Below, piece after piece: positions 16,017 to 21,302 of a stretch of 24,235 nt of DNA (position 1 is its first letter; every line of letters begins with the position of its first letter). The notes beneath the pieces are model-generated. The model saw only the letters and a program-made list of their open reading frames with translations, searched no databases and had not been told where the DNA came from. Origin of the DNA: CAYYFV01 sp965660075 (GTDB lineage Bacteria; Patescibacteriota; Gracilibacteria; UBA1369; GCA-2718715). The stretch lies in the NCBI GenBank assembly GCA_965660075.1, contig CBFHYO010000051.1, forward strand, positions 1 through 24,235, read 5' to 3'. The position numbers and the translations under genes are program-made.

Positions 16017-16773
16017 TTTTATACCTTTCAAAACAATTATTAGCAAAGAGGTTAATCGCTTTATGCGAATTTGGACTCAAACTTTACTGCCACCTGTAAT
16101 AAACCAAGTTTTGTACTTTTTAGTATTTGGAACCTTTATTGGACGAGCGGTTGGAGAGATTAATGGGTTGTCTTATTTAGAATTTATAATACCTGGATTA
16201 GTTGCCATGACAGTCCTTAATGGCTCTTTTATGAATGTGGTATCTTCATTTTTTGGTGCTAAGTTCCAGCGGCAAATCGAAGAGTTACTTGTTTCTCCAA
16301 TTACAACACACACTATTATATTAGGGTATACTCTAGCTAGTATGCTTAGAGGTGTGATTGTTGGTATATTGGTATACTTAACGTCACAATTTTTTGTGCC
16401 AACATCGGTTGTAAATCCTATATATCTGTTATCCATAGTTTGTTTATCTGCATTTGTATTTGCCCAGGCTGGATTGTCGAATGCAATTTTTGCTCGGAAG
16501 TTTGATGATATTAATATTTTTCCAACATTCGTCTTGCGTCCTTTAGTATATTTTGGGGGTGTGTTTTACTCGGTAGCTAGTTTGCCCGAAAAATGGCAGA
16601 TTATTACAAAAATTAATCCAATATTCTACATGGTAGATGGGTTTAGGTATGGATTTTTCGGAGTAAGCGAACTATCTGCAAATTATGCACTCTACATTTT
16701 AGCCTTGTTTGCTGCAGCCTTCTACGCATTTAACTACTATCTTATTAGTAATGGCATTCGGCTTAAAAACTAA
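16009..16773 (+). CDS. ABC-2 type transporter permease (YadH-like)
   Basis: 254 aa, matching the usual 250-260 aa of the ABC-2 membrane family. It begins with an amphipathic stretch (FIPFKTIISKEVNRFMRIW) and continues with six predicted spans. The conserved loop IPGLVAMTVLNGSFMNVVSSFFGAKFQRQIEELLVSPI (split here: IPGLVAMTVLN about 60-70, RQIEELLVSPI about 88-98) is characteristic. GGVFYSVASLPEKWQ near 182-196 is the second diagnostic block. It pairs with the ATPase encoded just upstream; two copies of each would form the exporter. The ATG overlaps the ATPase stop. Its TAA overlaps the stop of the convergent M23 gene by 4 bp, and no terminator is seen. Confidence 0.93.
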   Translation: MHNFIPFKTIISKEVNRFMRIWTQTLLPPVINQVLYFLVFGTFIGRAVGEINGLSYLEFIIPGLVAMTVLNGSFMNVVSSFFGAKFQRQIEELLVSPITTHTIILGYTLASMLRGVIVGILVYLTSQFFVPTSVVNPIYLLSIVCLSAFVFAQAGLSNAIFARKFDDINIFPTFVLRPLVYFGGVFYSVASLPEKWQIITKINPIFYMVDGFRYGFFGVSELSANYALYILALFAAAFYAFNYYLISNGIRLKN

Positions 16774-18050
16774 GGCAGGTAATTAAGTGGGTTAACATAC
16801 TTACCATCTTTAGAAAATTCCAAATGCAAATGTGGTCCTGTTGTTAAAAATCCTGCACCTGTTGTTCCTGGCATCCCACCACTTAGGGCAAACACTTGTC
16901 CTTTGGAGACAACTTCTCCCTCAGAAACAAAAATTTTATAAACATGACCATAAAGAGTCCGGATCCCTCCTGGATGTTCTATAATCACATAGTGGAAATC
17001 CAACCCAGCACCTCCTTTTACCTTAATAACAACTCCATCTTCTGGGGCTTTCAAGGGTGTTTGCATTGGTAGAGGGATGTCTATTGCATTATGTGGAATT
17101 CCAAACAGTCTAAGATAGTCTGCATCATTAAAGTGGGCGCTTATTCCACGGTAAGGATTTGCAGGCCAAATAAAACTAGTGGAAAGATTTACGTCGTTTT
17201 TTGTAGCATTTTTATTGTTCTTTTTTTCTCTTTCCAAACGCAATTCTGTGAGTTTGCGCTCGATATCAGATTTTTGAGTAGAAAGATTACGAAGCTCGTT
17301 CATAGATTGTTGTTGTTGAGCTTTAGATCTGTTAATCAAATCCTGTAAAGTTGTCTGTTTGTCTTTTTGAATCTGAATCAAGTTATTTTGTGCTTCTACA
17401 AGTCCGGCAAGTTGTTGTTTTTCTGCAAGGATTTCTTTTTGAAGTTCAATGTTTTTTTCGAGGGAATCCTTTAATTCTAAATCTTTTTTATCTAAATCCT
17501 CCAGATTTTTTTCGAGTTTAGATATGCTCGAGACCAAAATTTGTTCTAAATAAGATAAATTATCCAAGTCTTGTAAGATTTCGTTTGCTGTTTGTTCATT
17601 TAGAACTAGTTTCAGAAAGCGCAAATCTTCGTTATCAAACACACCGGCATTTTCGGCTTCTAAATACAGTTGGGTGAGTATTAGTTGTAGTTCTAATACG
17701 AATTTTTGTTTTTGTTCGTCTAAAGCTGTAATTAGTTGCTGAAGCTGCTCTTGTTTTTCACGAATAATCTCTGCTTGGTTTGCAAAGGTTTCTAGACGTT
17801 GATTGGATTGATTAATATCAGAAAATATCTCGCTTAGACGGCTATTTAACGATCCTAGTTCTTTGTGTACATGTTTAAGAGAGGAATCAAGTTCTTTGAG
17901 TTTATCGTCGTAAAAATTAATCTCTGCATTGGCTTTGTCTATTTCTTTTTGAATATCAGAAATTGAAGATTTGAGTTTGGTTTCTGATTCAGCAAAGACT
18001 GAATTTGTACCAATTAATGCCAATATTATTAGTAGGATTGTTTTTTTCAT
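16770..18050 (-). CDS. Secreted M23 (LytM) peptidase with coiled coil, EnvC-like
   Basis: 426 aa from the ATG at 18048-18050. This start is preferred to a TTG nine codons upstream because MKKTILLIILALIGTNSVFA is a standard signal peptide. A long coiled coil (about 25-270; heptads such as ELKDSLEKNIELQKEIL) is followed by a Lys/Asn linker and a C-terminal LytM domain. Zinc ligands are present: HNAID (His320, Asp324) and HLHLE (His407, His409), plus GHV. An intact site suggests an active endopeptidase that cuts peptidoglycan cross-links, unlike EnvC itself, whose LytM domain is degenerate; the architecture matches EnvC-type division or cell-separation factors. It diverges from rpmA. Confidence 0.92.
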   Translation of the reverse strand: MKKTILLIILALIGTNSVFAESETKLKSSISDIQKEIDKANAEINFYDDKLKELDSSLKHVHKELGSLNSRLSEIFSDINQSNQRLETFANQAEIIREKQEQLQQLITALDEQKQKFVLELQLILTQLYLEAENAGVFDNEDLRFLKLVLNEQTANEILQDLDNLSYLEQILVSSISKLEKNLEDLDKKDLELKDSLEKNIELQKEILAEKQQLAGLVEAQNNLIQIQKDKQTTLQDLINRSKAQQQQSMNELRNLSTQKSDIERKLTELRLEREKKNNKNATKNDVNLSTSFIWPANPYRGISAHFNDADYLRLFGIPHNAIDIPLPMQTPLKAPEDGVVIKVKGGAGLDFHYVIIEHPGGIRTLYGHVYKIFVSEGEVVSKGQVFALSGGMPGTTGAGFLTTGPHLHLEFSKDGKYVNPLNYLP

Positions 18051-18071
18051 ACCTATATTATAGTTTTTTTC

Positions 18072-18103
18072 TTGCAAATTCCTAGAGTATTATATAGAAT
18101 ACT
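18072..18103. promoter_or_regulatory. Overlapping divergent promoters of rpmA and the M23 gene
   Basis: Plus strand: -35 TTGCAA (18072-18077), 17-nt spacer, -10 TAGAAT (18095-18100), leader to rpmA about 23 nt. Minus strand: -10 TATAAT at 18089-18094, leader to the M23 ATG about 30 nt. The two -10 regions sit inside an inverted repeat, AGTATT (18086-18091) and AATACT (18098-18103), which is either the symmetry of a bidirectional promoter or an operator. Confidence 0.55.
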
Positions 18104-18129
18104 GAGGATTTTATTAAATTATTTGTAAT

Positions 18130-18402
18130 ATGGCTAAGAAGAAGGGAGTTGGTTCGAGTAAAAATGGTCGCGATTCCAAGTCGAAGCGCTTAGGGGTCAA
18201 ACTATATGGTAACCAACCTTGTACTGCAGGTGCAATTATTATTAGACAAAAAGGTAACAAATACCGTGCTGGCGAATCAGTTGGTACTGGTAAAGATTTT
18301 ACACTTTTTGCATTAAAAGACGGTGTTGTTTCTTATAAAGAAAAACGCGTTAAAAAGTTTAATGGTCGTACATACAAAGTTACTTTTGTCGAAGTAAATT
18401 AA
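18130..18402 (+). CDS. rpmA: 50S ribosomal protein L27
   Basis: 90 aa, the normal size of bacterial L27. The family core is clear: SSKNGRDSKSKRLGVKLYG (9-27), IIIRQKGNKYRAGESVGTG (37-55) and the DFTLFALKDGVV segment. L27 lies at the peptidyl-transferase centre of the large subunit, and its flexible N-terminus reaches towards the tRNA ends. The N-terminus is MAKKKG directly, with no cleavable extension of the Firmicutes type. It is first in a long operon, one base ahead of the next gene. The usual upstream partner rplU (L21) is not here; an M23 gene on the other strand takes that place. Confidence 0.95.
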   Translation: MAKKKGVGSSKNGRDSKSKRLGVKLYGNQPCTAGAIIIRQKGNKYRAGESVGTGKDFTLFALKDGVVSYKEKRVKKFNGRTYKVTFVEVN

Positions 18403-18403
18403 T

Positions 18404-19111
18404 ATGAACAATTTTGAATCATTTTCTCCCGCCGAAAGCGCCGAGGGGCTAGACCCGTCGGCCCTCGACCGTCTCCGGGAAAAAATGAAGGAAAATGCCA
18501 AAAAAGCTGCTCAAGATGCCAAACAAGAGGCAAAACAAAAACAACAAGAAGACTCACTGTTCGATCTTGTTGTTTCTTTGATTGATCAACTAGGAACAAA
18601 ACATCCACTAGTATCTCAAATGATAAAGTGTTTAGAGCATAACATTCCTGCTCAATTTATTTTGAGTATTGTTGCTTTGATTTACCCAAATATTCAACCA
18701 AAGGTTGGATTGAAAATAGAAAAACATATCGAAAATCCAGAGCTTATCGATACAAAAAGCCTAGTTATTCCGAATCTAGGAGGTGAAATGAATTTATTAG
18801 TAAAATTAAATCTAAACACCTGGATTACTCATCTAAATACAATGTGCTTTTTAGATCCAAAACGATTTCATGCTAGACTCCAATCCAAAGAACAAAAACA
18901 AACCTGTCACAACGCTCCAATAGCCCTTATGAGTTATTGCAATCAACAATACATGCAAAACAACAATATAGAGTTTAATGGTGCGAATATATCTTCTTTT
19001 TCTAGGATGTATATGGACAATTTAGTTGAAAGATTGGAACAATTTTTACTTAACCAAAAACAAGTTGAATCCGGAGAAACTCACCACACAAGTACTACAG
19101 ATTCTGAATAA
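18404..19111 (+). CDS. Hypothetical protein, 235 aa, in the rpmA operon
   Basis: No family recognised. Starting at ATG 18404, one base after the rpmA stop, the first 27 residues are encoded by an unusually GC-rich segment. They are followed by a very basic, Ala/Lys/Gln-rich helix (KKAAQDAKQEAKQKQQ, about 35-50), then a helical, slightly hydrophobic region (DLVVSLIDQLG...IPAQFILSIVALIYPNI). The rest shows no motifs, signal peptide or true membrane span. A second in-frame ATG at 18485 would give a 208-aa protein and leave the GC-rich segment as an untranslated spacer; I cannot decide between them. The 3' end overlaps bolA by 47 bp. Its place between L27 and an iron-sulfur set gives no functional clue. 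Confidence 0.75.
   Translation: MNNFESFSPAESAEGLDPSALDRLREKMKENAKKAAQDAKQEAKQKQQEDSLFDLVVSLIDQLGTKHPLVSQMIKCLEHNIPAQFILSIVALIYPNIQPKVGLKIEKHIENPELIDTKSLVIPNLGGEMNLLVKLNLNTWITHLNTMCFLDPKRFHARLQSKEQKQTCHNAPIALMSYCNQQYMQNNNIEFNGANISSFSRMYMDNLVERLEQFLLNQKQVESGETHHTSTTDSE
18422..18485 (+). other. GC-rich, foldable segment at the start of the 235-aa gene
   Basis: Positions 18431-18480 contain 37 G or C in 50 bases, about twice the level of the surroundings. An outer stem pairs 18427-18431 (TCCCG) with 18476-18480 (CGGGA) and extends through four T-A pairs (18422-18425 with 18482-18485) after one mismatch. An inner 6-bp stem pairs CGAGGG (18442-18447) with CCCTCG (18462-18467). Codons here (CCC, GCC, CCG, TCG, CTC, CGG) differ from those used elsewhere in the window. 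The feature may be a structured RNA element, a recently acquired segment or a peculiar coding start. Confidence 0.5.
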
Positions 19112-19316
19112 AGAATTTCCAGGTGACTTTATTGAGTTTGTTAGTCCAAGAAACGACAACAAACATTTTAAGCTTACTATTATATCCGAAAAGTTTAGTG
19201 GAATGCCTCTTTTAAAAAGGCATAGATTGGTTTATAGTTTTCTTAAGAGTATGCTCGATTCTGGAGAAATTCATGCACTTAACCTAAACTTACATGACAG
19301 AAAACCAAGTTCATAA
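19065..19316 (+). CDS. BolA family protein
   Basis: About 83 aa. The BolA fold is marked by the C-terminal block LLKRHRLVYSFLKSMLDSGEIHALNLNL, where RHRLVY and GEIHAL are the family signature, including the histidine used in cluster binding with glutaredoxins. BolA proteins bind CGFS glutaredoxins, jointly hold a [2Fe-2S] cluster, and act in iron-sulfur trafficking or iron sensing. There is no ATG; TTG at 19065 gives LNPEKLTTQVLQILNKEFPG, a normal BolA beginning. A TTG at 19026 would add 13 residues. The gene overlaps the upstream gene by 47 bp and the glutaredoxin gene by 23 bp, which supports coupled expression with its expected partner. Confidence 0.88.
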   Translation: MNPEKLTTQVLQILNKEFPGDFIEFVSPRNDNKHFKLTIISEKFSGMPLLKRHRLVYSFLKSMLDSGEIHALNLNLHDRKPSS

Positions 19317-19608
19317 ACAGATTGAAGAAATAATCAATTCTCATAAGATTGTTATTTTTATAAAAGGTACAAAACAACAACCACGTTGCGGTTTTTCTGC
19401 AGAAATTGTGAATTTAATCGATTCATTCGATGTTGATTTTATTACCTATGACGTTCTAGAAAATCCAGAAGTTCGAGCAGAAATTAAAAATTACTCCAAT
19501 TGGCCAACTTTTCCTCAGCTATATATAGATGGAGAATTAGTTGGTGGTTTAGATATTGTTCAGCAAATGTATATTGCAGGACAGTTGGATGATTTAATAT
19601 TTGAATAA
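19294..19608 (+). CDS. Monothiol glutaredoxin, CGFS type (Grx4/GrxD family)
   Basis: 104 aa. KGTKQQPRCGFS (24-35) holds the single active-site Cys32 in the CGFS motif, with the preceding Lys and TKQQP loop that bind glutathione. WPTFPQLY (about 67-74) and the following GGLDI complete the signature. Such proteins dimerise around a glutathione-ligated [2Fe-2S] cluster, or pair with BolA, and pass clusters to A-type carriers. They have little disulfide reductase activity. The ATG at 19294 lies within bolA, and the stop overlaps the next start by one base (TAATG). An organism with this protein needs glutathione or another thiol; no source is visible in this window. Confidence 0.95.
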   Translation: MTENQVHKQIEEIINSHKIVIFIKGTKQQPRCGFSAEIVNLIDSFDVDFITYDVLENPEVRAEIKNYSNWPTFPQLYIDGELVGGLDIVQQMYIAGQLDDLIFE

Positions 19609-20219
19609 TGCAAAAATCTACAAAAGTAACTAAACATTGGCGAATTTCTAGAATCCTAAAAGAAATACCAGACTCTGTGGAGTTATTTTTAGAGTACGAT
19701 TTAGATTGTTTTTCCTGTGATGCAAGTGACACCGAAAGGCTCAATCAAGGTTTAGAGTCTCATGGATACACAGAGATCCAAATCAACGAATTTGTTGATC
19801 GTTTGCAACAAATGATAGACGAAATACAACAGATAAAACTTACACCAGTTTCTGCAACAGACAAGCTTGTAGAGCTAACTAATTCCGGCACAAAAATCGC
19901 AGGCTTGAGTTTTACCCCACAAGCTATCCAAGCTATTAGTGATTTAAACCAAGAGTCCGATAAATTCTTTTGTATAAAAGTCACGGCTGGTGGCTGCTCT
20001 GGATATAGTTATGAATACAATTACTTCCAAATTCAACCCGAGAACACAGAATTATTCAAACTAACAGAATCTATAGAGTTAGCTTTAGATTTGTATTCTT
20101 ATCACAAATTAAAGGGTTCAACAGTCGATTTTAAGTTTGCACTCAAAGACTCTGGTCTTAAAATACTAAACCCTAATACCAAAACAGCATGCCATTGTGG
20201 CAAATCAATAGGTTTTTAA
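19608..20219 (+). CDS. DUF1858 domain fused to A-type iron-sulfur carrier (IscA/ErpA-like)
   Basis: 203 aa with two domains. Residues about 12-72 (SRILKEIPDSVELFLEYDLDCFSC...) match DUF1858, a small domain with a CxxC pair (Cys34, Cys37), often attached to redox or metal proteins. Residues about 98-203 match the HesB/IscA/ErpA A-type carrier fold: GGCSGYSYEY with Cys130, then Cys195 and Cys197 in ACHCGKS. The 64 residues between Cys130 and Cys195 fit the canonical C-X63-65-C-x-C spacing, although the usual CGC is CHC. A linker (73-97) joins them. The protein likely accepts clusters from the neighbouring glutaredoxin/BolA pair. The ATG overlaps the glutaredoxin stop by one base. The fusion, not either domain, is what I have not seen described. 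Confidence 0.88.
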   Translation: MQKSTKVTKHWRISRILKEIPDSVELFLEYDLDCFSCDASDTERLNQGLESHGYTEIQINEFVDRLQQMIDEIQQIKLTPVSATDKLVELTNSGTKIAGLSFTPQAIQAISDLNQESDKFFCIKVTAGGCSGYSYEYNYFQIQPENTELFKLTESIELALDLYSYHKLKGSTVDFKFALKDSGLKILNPNTKTACHCGKSIGF

Positions 20220-20228
20220 TTAATTTTC

Positions 20229-20987
20229 ATGTCTTATAAAATAATTGTTGCAGGTGGTGTTGGCCCAATGGCCGGTGTAGTTTTACATCAATCAATAATA
20301 GAACAAACTGATAATCAAGGTTGCGACCAGGGTCATATAGATGTGATTCATGTTTCTGCAGCGTCTAAAATTAATGACCGAACAAAATTTTTATTAGGAG
20401 AAGTTTTAAATAATCCGGGAACTCAAATGGCAGAATTGCTAAATCCTCTTATTCAAGCATTTCCAAAAGACCAACTTGTAATTGGTGTTCCTTGTAATAC
20501 TTTTCATGCAGCTCCAATTTTTGATGCATTTACCAAGCATCTAAACATTTCAGAAAATGTATCAGTTCTGCATATGATTCAATCCACAATAGATTATATT
20601 TTGCAAGAAATGCCGAGCACAACTAAGGTTGGATTAATGAGTACAACTGGAACTAGAAACTTAAAAGTTTACAGTGATATTCTCGAGGCAAATAGTCTGC
20701 AAACCATCCAAGTTCATCCCGCTCACCAACAAGAGTTGCACGATACGATTTACAACCCCGATTTTGGAATTAAAGCTCACTCAAGTCCAGTTACAAAAAA
20801 GGCTCGAGAAAACTTCGAAAAATACACCAATGAATTAATTTCTAAAGGTGCCCAGGTTATTATATTAGGATGTACCGAAATACCATTAGTAATGACAGAA
20901 GAATTTTTTAACGGAGTTCAGTTATTAGACCCAATGCAAGTGCTTGCAAAACAATTGATAAACACATCTGGATATAGGGTAAAATAA
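20229..20987 (+). CDS. Aspartate/glutamate racemase superfamily protein
   Basis: 252 aa. The start GGVGPMAG (9-16) and two catalytic cysteines, Cys89 in GVPCNTFHA and Cys215 in LGCTEIPL, are those of the cofactor-independent Asp/Glu racemase superfamily. With both cysteines present a two-base racemase is expected, most simply aspartate racemase (EC 5.1.1.13) by the GPMAG start and length. D-Glu racemase (MurI) is less likely, because its motifs and the arrangement SGVGG are not seen. A role in supplying D-amino acids for peptidoglycan is possible but not shown. It follows the A-type carrier by 9 bases without a promoter and is last in the operon. The TAA stop lies in the T-run of a terminator serving the opposite strand. 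Confidence 0.85.
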   Translation: MSYKIIVAGGVGPMAGVVLHQSIIEQTDNQGCDQGHIDVIHVSAASKINDRTKFLLGEVLNNPGTQMAELLNPLIQAFPKDQLVIGVPCNTFHAAPIFDAFTKHLNISENVSVLHMIQSTIDYILQEMPSTTKVGLMSTTGTRNLKVYSDILEANSLQTIQVHPAHQQELHDTIYNPDFGIKAHSSPVTKKARENFEKYTNELISKGAQVIILGCTEIPLVMTEEFFNGVQLLDPMQVLAKQLINTSGYRVK

Positions 20988-21007
20988 AAAAACTCTGGTA
21001 ATACCAG
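20986..21007 (-). terminator. Terminator of tRNA-His
   Basis: On the minus strand CTGGT (21003-21007) pairs with ACCAG (20995-20999) around a 3-nt loop, and seven T residues follow (20986-20992). It begins four bases after the CCA end of the tRNA and overlaps the racemase stop codon. Confidence 0.75.
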
Positions 21008-21010
21008 AAA

Positions 21011-21088
21011 TGGGGTGTCTGATGGGACTTGAACCCACGGCCCTCGGAACCACAACCCGATGCTCTAACCACCTGAGCTACAGACACC
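21011..21088 (-). tRNA. tRNA-His, anticodon GUG, CCA and G-1 encoded
   Basis: A full cloverleaf folds on the minus strand. The acceptor GTGTCTG pairs with CAGACAC. An extra G at -1 (21088) opposite discriminator C73 (21014) is the histidine identity signature. The D-arm is GCTC/GAGC, and the anticodon stem TCGGG/TCCGA holds loop TTGTGGT, anticodon GTG. The T-stem GTGGG/CCCAT holds TTCAAGT. CCA is encoded at 21011-21013. It has its own promoter and terminator. Confidence 0.97.
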
Positions 21089-21102
21089 ATTTAAGTAGCA
21101 CA

Positions 21103-21131
21103 ATTATACTCACGAGGGATTAAAAAATCAA
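21103..21131 (-). promoter_or_regulatory. Promoter of tRNA-His
   Basis: On the minus strand -35 TTGATT (21126-21131), 17-nt spacer, -10 TATAAT (21103-21108). The tRNA 5' end is 15 nt past the -10. Confidence 0.75.
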
Positions 21132-21144
21132 GCGGTTTTTGCAT

Positions 21145-21248
21145 AAAATAAAAGCCCTCTATAGGTACACTAGCTTGAGCATACAGCAATAATTGAGGGC
21201 TAAAAGTGAGCTTTGAGGAAGTCTAAAGCCGGAGCCTTAAAAACCTAC
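21145..21248 (-). ncRNA. Candidate small structured RNA, about 100 nt
   Basis: This part of the 214-bp gap between tRNA-His and the 972-aa gene has no coding frame but much pairing on the minus strand. In transcript order: TGTAGGT (21243-21249) pairs with ACCTATA (21160-21166). GGCTTT (21225-21230) and AAAGCT (21209-21214) form a hairpin. AGCCCTC (21195-21201) pairs with GAGGGCT (21153-21159), followed by TTTATTTT as a weak terminator. The first and third helices interlock as a pseudoknot. Two helices contain a G-U pair that would be an A-C mismatch on the plus strand, supporting minus-strand transcription. A promoter lies just upstream. I recognise no known family; tmRNA, RNase P and SRP RNA motifs are absent. 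Confidence 0.4.
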
Positions 21249-21254
21249 AAGTTA

Positions 21255-21283
21255 ATTATACATTGAGCATGCACTTACGGCAA
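21255..21283 (-). promoter_or_regulatory. Promoter for the candidate small RNA
   Basis: On the minus strand -35 TTGCCG (21278-21283, four of six matches), 17-nt spacer, perfect -10 TATAAT (21255-21260). Transcription would begin near 21248, directly before the first helix of the candidate RNA. Confidence 0.5.
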
Positions 21284-21293
21284 ATACATGCTC
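21265..21293 (-). other. 29-nt perfect-length hairpin after the 972-aa gene
   Basis: On the minus strand GAGCATGTATTT (21282-21293) pairs with AAGTGCATGCTC (21265-21276) over 12 bp with a 5-nt loop. Two G-U pairs favour the minus strand. It starts nine bases after the stop of the 972-aa gene but has no T-run, so it may be a 3' end-stabilising structure, a poor terminator or, as it spans the -35 and spacer of the small-RNA promoter, a binding site. Confidence 0.55.
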
Positions 21294-21302
21294 TTTACAA
21301 AA

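Noticed and set aside
18051..18077. TTG start of the M23 gene nine codons upstream
   Set aside because: It would place nine polar residues before a textbook signal peptide; ATG at 18048-18050 is the better start.
18313..18608. Two minus-strand frames opposite rpmA and the GC-rich segment
   Set aside because: They are open only because the GC-rich stretch is poor in stop codons; the proteins resemble nothing and lie opposite real genes.
21145..21300. tmRNA, RNase P RNA or SRP RNA
   Set aside because: GAGGAAGTC at 21215-21223 recalls the RNase P GAGGAAAGTC box but lacks an A and lies on the strand opposite to the promoter; no tRNA-like domain, tag frame or SRP core is present.
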